Part shown: positions 9,393 through 18,584 of the stretch, piece after piece | Layout: every line of letters begins with the position of its first letter | Position numbering within the stretch: position 1 is the stretch's first letter | Assembly (NCBI GenBank): GCA_030753015.1 | Contig: JASMDC010000016.1 | Coordinates: 1-64,000, forward strand | Direction of reading: 5' to 3' | DNA: 64,000 bases | From: Candidatus Undinarchaeales archaeon | GTDB lineage: Archaea; SpSt-1190; JASMDC01 | The notes under the pieces: generated by a model | Databases searched by the model: none | The model's input: the letters and a program-made list of their open reading frames with translations, nothing else | What the model was told of the DNA's origin: nothing | Made by a program: the position numbers and the translations under genes

Positions 9393-10361
9393 GTGTCCGG
9401 CCGACGTGACCTGCTCATGAGGGCATATGCAGCGACAAAAAACCTCTCACTTGAGAATCCCGCCTACGAGCGCTGGGCCCGGGTGTTCACGTTCGATACC
9501 TATACATCCGATGTCGGTGGTGGGGACATAACTGTCAACAGCGTGCTCGGGGGCCTCGCCCGGACAGGCAGAGCTCTCGTCACATCGCGAGAGGAAGGGG
9601 TCGTAGCAGGTATCCGCGAAGCGTCGTGGTTCCTTCGCGAGGTCGGTGTGGACGTGGAGACCCGTGTCGACGATGGAGGGCGTGTCAATCCAGGAGACAC
9701 CTTAATGTCGCTCGAGGGTCCTGCCGAGCTCCTCCTCAAGACTGAACGGACGCAACTCAACCTCGTTCAACGCATGTCGGGTATCGCGACACGCACAGCC
9801 CACCTCATCGACTTGGTGAATGGGGCGGATATCGACTGTGCAATCGCCGCTACAAGGAAGACTCCATGGCCGATGCTCGACAAGCGCGCTGTAGTAATGG
9901 GTGGAGGAGTGAGCCATCGTCTCGGGCTGGGGGACGCGATCCTCATCAAGGAGAACCACCTTGCAGAGCTGGTTTCCCAGGGTGTCCAGAAGCCCATCAC
10001 AGAAGCCCTCCACCGTGCATGGAGAGCACGTGAGCGGGTGCGCTTCATCGAGATCGAGACGACCACCAGGAAAGAGGTCCTTGAGGCGGCGAGATGTATT
10101 AATACGCTGCAGAATGGTGCTAACACGATACCCTGTGTAATCATGTTGGACAACTTCTTGCCAGATGATGCGATCGCAATAATCACCGAGCTCGAGGATG
10201 AAGGTCTTAGAGAGAGCGTCCTGCTCGAAGGGAGCGGTAACATCAACGAGTCTAACCTCCTCAAGCATGCTGCAACCGGTGTCGACGTGGTCTCTATGGG
10301 TGCTCTCACTCACTCACCACGAGCTCTTGACATACATCAGCTGAACAAGGGCTGTGATTAA
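9393..10361 (+). CDS. nadC: Nicotinate-nucleotide pyrophosphorylase (carboxylating)
   Basis: RTQLNLVQRMSGIAT, TRKTPWPMLDKRAVVMGGGVSHRLGLGDAILIKENH. Confidence 0.95.
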   Translation: MSGRRDLLMRAYAATKNLSLENPAYERWARVFTFDTYTSDVGGGDITVNSVLGGLARTGRALVTSREEGVVAGIREASWFLREVGVDVETRVDDGGRVNPGDTLMSLEGPAELLLKTERTQLNLVQRMSGIATRTAHLIDLVNGADIDCAIAATRKTPWPMLDKRAVVMGGGVSHRLGLGDAILIKENHLAELVSQGVQKPITEALHRAWRARERVRFIEIETTTRKEVLEAARCINTLQNGANTIPCVIMLDNFLPDDAIAIITELEDEGLRESVLLEGSGNINESNLLKHAATGVDVVSMGALTHSPRALDIHQLNKGCD

Positions 10362-11926
10362 TGAAGAGTTTCGACATTGTAGTGATCGGCTCGGGCGTGG
10401 CAGGCCTGTACTTTTCTCTTCATGCTGCAGAGCATGGCTCTGTGGGAATCATCACCAAGAAGGAATTGATGGAGTCCAACACCAACTACGCTCAGGGTGG
10501 GATCGCTGCAGTAATAGATACAGCGACCGACAGTCCAGATCTCCACATTAAGGATACTCTTGAAGCGGGTGCCGGTCTCTGCGACGTCTCGAACGTCAAT
10601 CACCTCGTCGAGGAGGGACCAATCCACATACGTCGCCTTGTCGAGATGGGCGTGGGCTTCAACCGGGACCATGGTCACTTCTCCCTTGGTTTGGAAGGCG
10701 GTCATTCCGCACGCCGCATCGTGTTTGCGCGTGATGCAACGGGGAAAGCCGTCGAAAGGGCACTTGTGTTCAACGAGCGGAGGACCGAGAACGTCACTGC
10801 TTTTGAGTCGATGGTCGCGATGGACCTCATCGTTGATAGAGGACGCTGTATCGGCGTCATGTGCCTCGATCGCGAGAACGGAAATGTTGAGGCTTTCTTT
10901 GCCAAAGCGGTCGTGCTCGCGACCGGTGGTCTCGGCCAGGTATATGTCAACACCACGAACCCACGCATTGCCTCCGGGGACGGCATTGCCATGGCGTACC
11001 GCGCTGGTGCTGTGATGCAGGATATGGAGTTCGTCCAGTTCCACCCCACAACACTTGATAAAAGGTACAAACCACACTTTCTCATTTCAGAAGCGGTACG
11101 TGGTGAGGGGGGAGTGCTCATCAATTCCAAGGGCGAGCGTTTCATGCACAGGTACCATCCATCCAAAGACCTCGCTCCACGAGATGTCGTTGCACGTGCC
11201 ATCCTTGGCGAGCGTAAGTCCGGCCCTGTCTACCTCGATATCTCCAAACGTCCCTCAAGGTTCATCAGGGAACGCTTCGCCTCAATCTTCGACCAATTAT
11301 GGTGGTACGGCGTACGAATGGACAGGGAGCCGATACCCGTCTCACCTGCCGCGCATTACTGTTGTGGTGGAGTACGTGTCGACGATCATGGGCGTACTTC
11401 ACTAGAAGGGCTCTATGCCCTTGGTGAGACCGCGTGTACAGGCGTTCACGGAGCGAACAGGCTCGCGTCGAACTCCCTCCTAGAATGTCTGGTTTATAGC
11501 GCTCGTGCGGTGAGCGTCGTTACCGAGGACATGCGCAAGACCCAATCTCATGAAACAGAGGTCCCCAAGCGTCCAATATCTCCTGAACGAGCGGATGTAC
11601 GGCGGATTCGTCGAAGTGTCCGCTCCATGATGTGGCGGAACGTTGGAATCGTGAGGTCCGTACCCGGGATGAAGAGGACGATAAAGACGCTGAACGATTT
11701 GAATGAACGCGTGCAGTCCCTGCTGAAAGAAGGTGTGAACGTACCTCTCCTCGAACTGAGAAACATAGTGGAGGCTGCACGTCTAATCACGACGGCAGCA
11801 ATAATGAGGCGAGAGAGCAGAGGCGTACATTACGTGAAGGAGCTCCCGGAACGCAATGATGAACGATGGCGATGCCACATTCTCCTTAGGCAAGACTATG
11901 ATCCCATATGCCAACCGGTCGAGTAG
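10361..11926 (+). CDS. nadB: L-aspartate oxidase
   Basis: FAD GSGVAGLYFSLHAAEHG; YAQGGIAAV; EFVQFHPT; clustered with nadA and nadC. Confidence 0.93.
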   Translation: MKSFDIVVIGSGVAGLYFSLHAAEHGSVGIITKKELMESNTNYAQGGIAAVIDTATDSPDLHIKDTLEAGAGLCDVSNVNHLVEEGPIHIRRLVEMGVGFNRDHGHFSLGLEGGHSARRIVFARDATGKAVERALVFNERRTENVTAFESMVAMDLIVDRGRCIGVMCLDRENGNVEAFFAKAVVLATGGLGQVYVNTTNPRIASGDGIAMAYRAGAVMQDMEFVQFHPTTLDKRYKPHFLISEAVRGEGGVLINSKGERFMHRYHPSKDLAPRDVVARAILGERKSGPVYLDISKRPSRFIRERFASIFDQLWWYGVRMDREPIPVSPAAHYCCGGVRVDDHGRTSLEGLYALGETACTGVHGANRLASNSLLECLVYSARAVSVVTEDMRKTQSHETEVPKRPISPERADVRRIRRSVRSMMWRNVGIVRSVPGMKRTIKTLNDLNERVQSLLKEGVNVPLLELRNIVEAARLITTAAIMRRESRGVHYVKELPERNDERWRCHILLRQDYDPICQPVE

Positions 11927-11934
11927 ATAGAGCC

Positions 11935-12654
11935 CTAATCACGAGAGAATATGCTCACACGCTGGTTAACCTCGACCTCGTCCAAGGCGTCGGACATGTC
12001 CTCGAGGACGGTACCGATGTCCTTGATGAAAGTGTAATCTGGGACTGAGAGCTCATCATGGAGCATGAGCGCCTCAATGAACTCAATATAGAGCTCATCG
12101 ATCAGTTCCTCGAAACCTGAGACCTTCTTGCTCAACTCCTCCATGGTCGAAAGTTGCTCATGCTCCTTGAGCTCCAAGTAGAGCGTATCGGTCGTTTGTG
12201 TGAGCACTTCGACCATGCTTATGATCTTTTCTTGGACTTCTGGAGGGAAGTGTACGTTCTTTCCCACCTTGAGGAGTCTCGCGACGAACTCTACGTAATC
12301 CACAACCTCCTCCATCTTGAACAGAAGGCGCAGGAGATCTTCCTTCTCGTTGGCGGCGACGTCATCTAACGATCTAATATCATCATGGATACGGTTGAAG
12401 AGTCGGTCAACTTCCTTCTCGATCGCTAGGATACGGTCCATTTCATTGTCTATACTCTTTCCCTCGAAGTAGTGAGAGAAGAGTGGTCTTAGGAGAGTGA
12501 CGGTCTGGTCCAGTCGTTCAGCGAAACTGTCAAAGTCGTTTCTGAGTGTTGAATAGGTACTCTTGTTCATCCAGAAGAAGATCGAGTTGGGATTGATGAG
12601 CTTGACAGCACGCCGCATTTCATTTGCAGATACATTTTCCTTTATAAATTGCAT
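11935..12654 (-). CDS. DUF47 / PhoU-like protein
   Basis: Helical, FNRIHDDIRSLDDVAANEKEDLLRLLFKMEEVVDYVEFVARLLK pattern typical of DUF47. Confidence 0.75.
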   Translation of the reverse strand: MQFIKENVSANEMRRAVKLINPNSIFFWMNKSTYSTLRNDFDSFAERLDQTVTLLRPLFSHYFEGKSIDNEMDRILAIEKEVDRLFNRIHDDIRSLDDVAANEKEDLLRLLFKMEEVVDYVEFVARLLKVGKNVHFPPEVQEKIISMVEVLTQTTDTLYLELKEHEQLSTMEELSKKVSGFEELIDELYIEFIEALMLHDELSVPDYTFIKDIGTVLEDMSDALDEVEVNQRVSIFSRD

Positions 12655-12681
12655 CCTTGCCCCACCAGGCAACCTAAAGAT

Positions 12682-12987
12682 TCACTCTATATCATTGACC
12701 TCTTTTAGCACGAGAGGGGTTGATGGTAGGTTCTGCCCAACGACCTTCTTAGCAATCTTGACGGCATGGTCCTCGCTCATCGCATTGAAAACCTTCAGTG
12801 AGAAATTGATAGCTACTAGTCCCGTATTAGCGACGATAACAGGCTCGCCCTCAATGGACACCTCCACGAAGCTGGCACTCTTGTTCAGAAGCCTCGATGT
12901 AAGCGAAAGCGCCTTGTTGATGGTCTCCTCCTCTCCATCAACACCCCGCACCACGATGGCGCCTTGTAGTATAACGTGATAGTTCAT
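12682..12987 (-). CDS. DUF555/UPF0212 family protein lacking the usual CxxC motif
   Basis: NYHVILQGAIVVRGVD...LNKSASFVEVSIEG...LKVFNAMSEDHAVKIAKKVVGQNL.PLVL matches the UPF0212 pattern as I recall it. Confidence 0.7.
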   Translation of the reverse strand: MNYHVILQGAIVVRGVDGEEETINKALSLTSRLLNKSASFVEVSIEGEPVIVANTGLVAINFSLKVFNAMSEDHAVKIAKKVVGQNLPSTPLVLKEVNDIE

Positions 12988-13089
12988 CTCGTCACGCCTC
13001 CCCCAAGGGAACCCCTCGCAGTATAATTAAGGTCTCGGACCCATAAAAACATTACTCTTTACTACGCCCCTCATTCCTTATCGCGGTCA

Positions 13090-13488
13090 TTACGGTGTGT
13101 TCTTTTCCCGTTTACCCTCTTCGTTCTCATCATTATCGTCCTTCTCAGCGATATCGGCCTTAAGGCCGAATCCGCCCTTGAGGAAGAACAGGGCACCGAG
13201 CATGTATGACACAAGGGCAAGGAAGGCAAAGACGGTCCCGAGGAATGCATCCTCAGCATATAGGATATTGAGATAGGCGAAGACAGGGATGACGAGCATG
13301 CATCCTGCCCCGAGGGTTATCCAGAAGTACCGTCCATAGTACTCCTTCCATACCTGATAGTAATAGACGATGACGACGACCCAGCTGAACATACCAAGAA
13401 GGAGCGTAAGAGTGAATAGGAAGAGACTGTCGCTTTGAGTTATCATATTGGCTGGGAGCACCATGAACATGACCACGATTGCATTCAA
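13090..13488 (-). CDS. Membrane protein, 4 predicted TM
   Basis: Alternating hydrophobic segments, charged C-terminus. Confidence 0.6.
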   Translation of the reverse strand: MNAIVVMFMVLPANMITQSDSLFLFTLTLLLGMFSWVVVIVYYYQVWKEYYGRYFWITLGAGCMLVIPVFAYLNILYAEDAFLGTVFAFLALVSYMLGALFFLKGGFGLKADIAEKDDNDENEEGKREKNTP

Positions 13489-13518
13489 TATTTATAAACC
13501 CGTATTCTATGGACCAAT

Positions 13519-14073
13519 TCATCCGCCCTTCTTCGAAGGTTTCTCGACCGGCTTCTTCTCTGTAGAGGACGTCTTCTTACTCTCCGCTTTCTTCTTGGGC
13601 GCCACTTCCTTAGCAGGGGCCTCTTCCTTCTTCGTACCTTGAGGAACCGCTTTCTTGGAGATGAAGTAGATTGGTACCTCGGGTGTCATGACTTCCTCTC
13701 CGATAACATGGCAATCGAAGGCCTTGAGCGCATCAGGGGTCACTATGAACCATAGAGCTTTTCTCTTGTTCTTCAGCAGCACCCGGTCAGTTGTGGTTAT
13801 CTTACAGAGCTTGCGGTGAGTGTGATATTCACCGACGACGTCCAGCTCACGTTGCTCGGCCATTTGGATTGCACGCTCAGTGCCCTCTTTCTCCGGGATG
13901 AGATGATGATGCCACTGATCGGCAGTGTTCCGAATGTTGATTATATCATTGATGATGATCCGGTTCTCGGTCTCCTTCCCAACGACAATCCCGCACCGCA
14001 CTTTACGCCGCATTTTATCAGCTTCTTCAAGCATCTTAGCAGCGGCCTGCTTATGCATGTACAGGGTCTTCAT
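13519..14073 (-). CDS. JAB/MPN (JAMM-like) domain protein with Lys/Ala-rich C-terminal tail
   Basis: VVGEYHTHRKLCKITTTD resembles JAMM HxH...S/TxxD; tail KKEEAPAKEVAPKKKAESKK. Confidence 0.7.
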   Translation of the reverse strand: MKTLYMHKQAAAKMLEEADKMRRKVRCGIVVGKETENRIIINDIINIRNTADQWHHHLIPEKEGTERAIQMAEQRELDVVGEYHTHRKLCKITTTDRVLLKNKRKALWFIVTPDALKAFDCHVIGEEVMTPEVPIYFISKKAVPQGTKKEEAPAKEVAPKKKAESKKTSSTEKKPVEKPSKKGG

Positions 14074-14109
14074 CCTGTACGTGTAGGACTCTTTGTTGCA
14101 TTATAAAGG

Positions 14110-15987
14110 TTACGGCTTTCCCGGAATCGTGGAACGAGGACACAGGACAGCGAACACACGGTAGCCGTTCTGTTGGTAGACTTCTTCGAACACGGGAGCG
14201 GGGGTGCCATCCTGCGGCCGAAGGTAGGCATAATCTACATTGTACCGGTTGAGGATATCACAGTCCCCTGCGAGCATGCTCTTGGTATCTCGCCACTCCT
14301 GATCATAATCAAGACCATGACTGGAGAGCCACCCATTGTAGCCAATGAACGTTCGTCGGCCAGCCAGCGAAGTAATGGCATTATTGTGGTGGATATGCCC
14401 TTTGAAGCCCGCGTCGGCGCAGAACACGGCATCTGGTGGAGTGTTATCCCGGACCCACTCAGCTACCGCAATGGCATCATCAGAGAAAAGGAGGGATGTA
14501 CTCCCGAACATCGGTGTGAGGAAGAGTACGCTCGAGGCGAACAATGGAATTAGAATAAGACCCCCCAAGGGGCTCCATCGCATCGGGCGCTCAGCTCCCG
14601 CACAGATGGCAGGGAGAGATCCAATAAGCCAACAGAGCACTAGCTTGGAATTATCCCATTCCCATGGTTGGAGGATAACGACGTTGGTGATGAGCAACAG
14701 CGGTGCTGTCGCGACAACAAGGATGAGCGCTTTACGCGGAAGATGATAGAGACCGATGAGATACGTCAAGAGGATGACTCCGAGGTTCTTGCACCAGAAC
14801 CAGATGACATCATTGGCCGTAGCCCCTTCGTCGACCATCCACCACCATTGCTGACGAATAAAACCCTCCTGTGAGAACTGACCTGACATAGAGACTACCT
14901 GAGGTGTCGCTAGTAGAATGACTGGCAAGACGAACAACAGAGCATCCTCCATCCCGCTGCGGTCCCGCACATGGATCAATGCGAATCCGACGGCGACCAC
15001 GGATATGGAGAGGAATGAGTGTGCATGGAAGAGCGGGAGGAGTCCGGCCATCAATCCTGCAAGCGCAAAGTGTCGTCGACGATTGTACCGGGTCAGAGAA
15101 ATCCCCCGCACCAAGAGGAGGAGGACCGCTGAGAATACTGAGAGACCGATGAGAGTCGTACGCTGCGGAAGGAGGAACGCCCAGGTCGTATTATGAAGAT
15201 GGTAGCCCGCTTGACCGAGCTCACCATCCGAGAAGGTCTTGAACATGATGGCGTGAAGGAACTGGAGACCTCCCGCGAAGAAGAACACGGGCGGGGCAAG
15301 GTCTGCGGCTCTGTTCTCACCGAGAGCCTCACGTACCAAGGCATAGACCAAGGTGGCAAGACATGCATAGAGGAGGATGTTCGGCAAAAGAACGGCAGAC
15401 CGTAGGGAGGCTCCGAGATTCACGAGCACTGCTGAGACAAAATCGATCATGAATGGATAGTGGGCCGGTACCGAAGGCATAATGGGGTATACGGGCGGCA
15501 GGTTCGCTCCGTGGGCGATCGACGTAATGAACGCTAAATGGATGGGAAGGTCACCCCAGACTGGATGAATTGAATGGAGACCTCCGGATCCCTGACTGAG
15601 GAACACCCTTGACGAGATAAAATATAGCGGTGCGAGCACGACAAAGAGAGAGACACGGTAGGATAACGGGTATGACGGAGCGTCATTCGTCCATCGCGAA
15701 AAGCGTAGGGAGATAAGGGCGAGCACGGACACGGTAAGGAAGGACAAACCGGGTGCGAGTCCCTCGTTCACAAGGGCGACGATGTAGATGACCGGACCAA
15801 CAACAAGTACTCCGAGCACGAAGGCGAGGCAGCCACGGGCCTCCGAAGTCAGACCGTCCAACCGCGAGACTGGTCCGAATCCAACGACCATCACGAATGC
15901 AAGGAACAGCACATCGACGAGCACAGAACGGACTCGTGGATTAACAATAAAAATGGATGGTGAGCGCTTCAGAGCTCCCCCGACCAT
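14110..15987 (-). CDS. Multi-TM GT-C-like membrane glycosyltransferase candidate with C-terminal soluble domain
   Basis: About 12 hydrophobic segments, then AVAEWVRDNTPPDAVFCADAGFKGHI...VDYAYLRP. Confidence 0.6.
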   Translation of the reverse strand: MVGGALKRSPSIFIVNPRVRSVLVDVLFLAFVMVVGFGPVSRLDGLTSEARGCLAFVLGVLVVGPVIYIVALVNEGLAPGLSFLTVSVLALISLRFSRWTNDAPSYPLSYRVSLFVVLAPLYFISSRVFLSQGSGGLHSIHPVWGDLPIHLAFITSIAHGANLPPVYPIMPSVPAHYPFMIDFVSAVLVNLGASLRSAVLLPNILLYACLATLVYALVREALGENRAADLAPPVFFFAGGLQFLHAIMFKTFSDGELGQAGYHLHNTTWAFLLPQRTTLIGLSVFSAVLLLLVRGISLTRYNRRRHFALAGLMAGLLPLFHAHSFLSISVVAVGFALIHVRDRSGMEDALLFVLPVILLATPQVVSMSGQFSQEGFIRQQWWWMVDEGATANDVIWFWCKNLGVILLTYLIGLYHLPRKALILVVATAPLLLITNVVILQPWEWDNSKLVLCWLIGSLPAICAGAERPMRWSPLGGLILIPLFASSVLFLTPMFGSTSLLFSDDAIAVAEWVRDNTPPDAVFCADAGFKGHIHHNNAITSLAGRRTFIGYNGWLSSHGLDYDQEWRDTKSMLAGDCDILNRYNVDYAYLRPQDGTPAPVFEEVYQQNGYRVFAVLCPRSTIPGKP

Positions 15988-16634
15988 TCCTTGGAGAGGC
16001 GTTCGAGAAATGATCCCATGTAGTTATGTCGTTCGAGCGCTAGTCGCTGAGCGGATCGTGTGCGGATATCGTCCTTCAACTTGAGGAGCTTCTCATGGAA
16101 ATGGGCCACTGCTGAGCCATCCTGTTGAGTAGGATCGTAGGGCCCGGCCCTGCCACGGTCCCCGGGCTCACCCATGGGCGTATCGTGAGCACCGCTGAAC
16201 ATGAAGCACCGAGCTACACCAATAGCACCCATGGCGTCGAGGTTGTCAGCATCCTGGATGATGATCGCTTCGATGGGGAGCGAGGACCGGATCCCCCGTT
16301 TCGTGAACGAATAGTCCTCGTGATGTGCGATGCAGTACAGCACGTCATCAACATGCTCTATCGGGAATCCCACTTGCTCCAGGATACTGCGTGCCAATGG
16401 GAGCGATTCCTTAGCAGAATGGTAGTGCCCGCTCTCGAGTTCCATGAGCCGGTGGAGGTCGTGAAGGAGCGCTGCTGCCCCCACTATCCTTATGTCCGCG
16501 CCCTCCTCCTCGGCCAACCTTAGCGCGAGCGATGTCACGCGCCTCAGGTGATGGAGGTCATGCCCGGTCGCATCCTGAGCGAACCGTTGGGCGACGATCT
16601 CTTCGATGTCATCGAGGGATTGAGGACGGTCCAT
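15969..16634 (-). CDS. HD-domain hydrolase
   Basis: GHDLHHLRRVTSLAL, ALLHDLHRL, HHEDYS, IQDADNLDAMG. Confidence 0.85.
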   Translation of the reverse strand: MDRPQSLDDIEEIVAQRFAQDATGHDLHHLRRVTSLALRLAEEEGADIRIVGAAALLHDLHRLMELESGHYHSAKESLPLARSILEQVGFPIEHVDDVLYCIAHHEDYSFTKRGIRSSLPIEAIIIQDADNLDAMGAIGVARCFMFSGAHDTPMGEPGDRGRAGPYDPTQQDGSAVAHFHEKLLKLKDDIRTRSAQRLALERHNYMGSFLERLSKEWSGEL

Positions 16635-16656
16635 GGACCTCCACCTTCCCCAATCA

Positions 16657-16668
16657 CTTTTTATAGTT
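16657..16668 (+). promoter_or_regulatory. Putative TATA box
   Basis: actttttatagt in the short divergent intergenic region. Confidence 0.4.
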
Positions 16669-16688
16669 TGGTGAACCGGTTCGCGTCG

Positions 16689-17315
16689 ATGCAAGGGAGA
16701 GAGGTCCGTCTTGCTATCAAGGTCTTACTTGTGACGATCGTGCTCTATCTTGCAGTGTTCTACGGTATGAGGGACGCGTACAACAAGAGCAGGCCATGGC
16801 TCGGTGCCGTCGTCAAGCCGGCCGAGATCGACGCGGCACGATGGATGGGTGAGCATCTTCCTGAGAACACCATCGTCAACGGTGACATATTCGGCGGTGA
16901 GATGTACATGGCCGTCGCAGGTGTGCGTAACGGTGTGGGTGGTGATTGGTTCCTCGTGAACGAATCGGATAAATGGATGTGGGACTGCCAGCATATCTTC
17001 ACTACTCATGATGCAAAGAATGCCTGGGAACTGGCCAAGAAACGTCAAATGGCCTACATCGTAGTTCCACCGAATGACCGGGCCATCCATTGTGGATTCG
17101 GGTGGAAGTCCCACTGCCCCCCCGCCAAGGAAGGAGAGGAATGTGTCGATCGGAAGAAATTCTCGGATCCTCAGTTTTTCCAACGTGTCTATGCACGTGA
17201 CGAAGTAGAGATCTTCCGTGTTATCGGTGTCGATGAGGACGCCTGGCCGTTCAAGGAGGGACGCGATCTCGTACCATGGTTTATCGTTCCTGGTGAAGGG
17301 GGCGACCAAATATGA
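16689..17315 (+). CDS. Single-TM-anchored soluble domain like the C-terminus of a GT-C protein
   Basis: TM LAIKVLLVTIVLYLAVFYG, then IDAARWMGEHLPENTIVNGDIFGGEMYMAVAGVRN...MAYIVVPP, similar to the 14110..15987 C-terminus. Confidence 0.6.
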   Translation: MQGREVRLAIKVLLVTIVLYLAVFYGMRDAYNKSRPWLGAVVKPAEIDAARWMGEHLPENTIVNGDIFGGEMYMAVAGVRNGVGGDWFLVNESDKWMWDCQHIFTTHDAKNAWELAKKRQMAYIVVPPNDRAIHCGFGWKSHCPPAKEGEECVDRKKFSDPQFFQRVYARDEVEIFRVIGVDEDAWPFKEGRDLVPWFIVPGEGGDQI

Positions 17316-18571
17316 GGCCCGCTGACATTTTCGATCATCTCCGGGTTAATTTCGGATCCCTCAAGGGCACATTGGAGCAGTTTTTTGACATGACTGCCGA
17401 ATCCTTGCTCGTTGAAGCCCTCCTTATAGCGACCATCCTGCTCCTCCTACGGACGCTTCTCAATAGCGATAGGAAGGATGTCTCCCTAGAGGACGCTATA
17501 GCCCGTTCCCTCATACCTCTCATCCTTCTCGGTAGCATATGGATGAACTACCAGGGAGTAACCCAGTTCATACTCCCCAACTATGGTAACACTATGTACC
17601 AGCTCGCGTTCTCACGCTTCATCATGGAGCACGGTGAACGTGTGCCCCTTGCACTTGAGTACGGAGGGCTCTCCCGTAACTACTATGTGCCGGGCTTCCG
17701 CGTTCTCATAGGCGTGATGGGTATCGTCCTTTCACAAGATATCGTACCTACTGCACAGATCTTCATGATCCTATTCTCACTTATATTCCCCCTGGTGTTC
17801 TATTCGGTCGGAAAACGGTTGACAGGCCGACCGGCAGGTGGGCTGGCCGTGGCGCTCATGTTCCTCACGGCACCCGAGCTCCAGATCTACGTGGTCCGAC
17901 CGCTCCCTCAGATGCTCGGGCTCTTCTTCATCCCGCTCATAATCTACGCATTCACCCTTTCCTATCCCCTTATGGCCCTCTTCGGATTCATGGTTGGAAT
18001 GATCCATCCACAGTCCATGGCATCTGTCTGCTTCACCCTGGGAATGGCCGCCCTTCTCTACGGTGTCGTGATCATGCGCTCCATTCTCTTTCTCCGTCGT
18101 CCCGTGAGCGGACGTGAGCTCTTCATGTTGATAGGTATCGCTCTGCTTGTCGGAGGACCGTACCTATTGTGGCACCGGCTCCAGGCAGGCACGTTCTCTC
18201 TCGATGTGCTCGCACCGGCCAAGTTCAAGGAGTTCGGTAAATCGCTGGGGATCAGTGACTACCTCGGGACCGGTGAGTTCGTGTTCGCGTTCGGGATCGT
18301 GGGAGCGTACCTTCTCGCACTGGATACTCGTTACGCTCACCCGCGAGGACGTATGCTCGTGCTCGGGTGGGTGCTGGGGACCTTCCTCCTGACAAAGAAC
18401 GAGGTTCTAGGCGTGGGTTCACATACTGAGCGTTTCCTTGCCTTTCTCCAAGAGGCACTGGCAGTGACCTCAGGACTCGTTGCGTATTACCTATGGCGCC
18501 TGCTCGATGACGATGTCGGGCCGGGGCCCACCGAAAAAGGCTTAAAAGGTATAGGACGACCTTCGTTCTAG
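17312..18571 (+). CDS. Polytopic membrane protein, GT-C-like transmembrane part
   Basis: About 10 TM segments; start overlaps the stop of the upstream soluble-domain gene. Confidence 0.6.
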   Translation: MRPADIFDHLRVNFGSLKGTLEQFFDMTAESLLVEALLIATILLLLRTLLNSDRKDVSLEDAIARSLIPLILLGSIWMNYQGVTQFILPNYGNTMYQLAFSRFIMEHGERVPLALEYGGLSRNYYVPGFRVLIGVMGIVLSQDIVPTAQIFMILFSLIFPLVFYSVGKRLTGRPAGGLAVALMFLTAPELQIYVVRPLPQMLGLFFIPLIIYAFTLSYPLMALFGFMVGMIHPQSMASVCFTLGMAALLYGVVIMRSILFLRRPVSGRELFMLIGIALLVGGPYLLWHRLQAGTFSLDVLAPAKFKEFGKSLGISDYLGTGEFVFAFGIVGAYLLALDTRYAHPRGRMLVLGWVLGTFLLTKNEVLGVGSHTERFLAFLQEALAVTSGLVAYYLWRLLDDDVGPGPTEKGLKGIGRPSF

Positions 18572-18584
18572 GTAGGATCAGGCC

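Noticed and set aside
10358-11077. 239-aa minus-strand ORF opposite nadB
   Set aside because: Shadow ORF of nadB, which has clear FAD-oxidoreductase motifs
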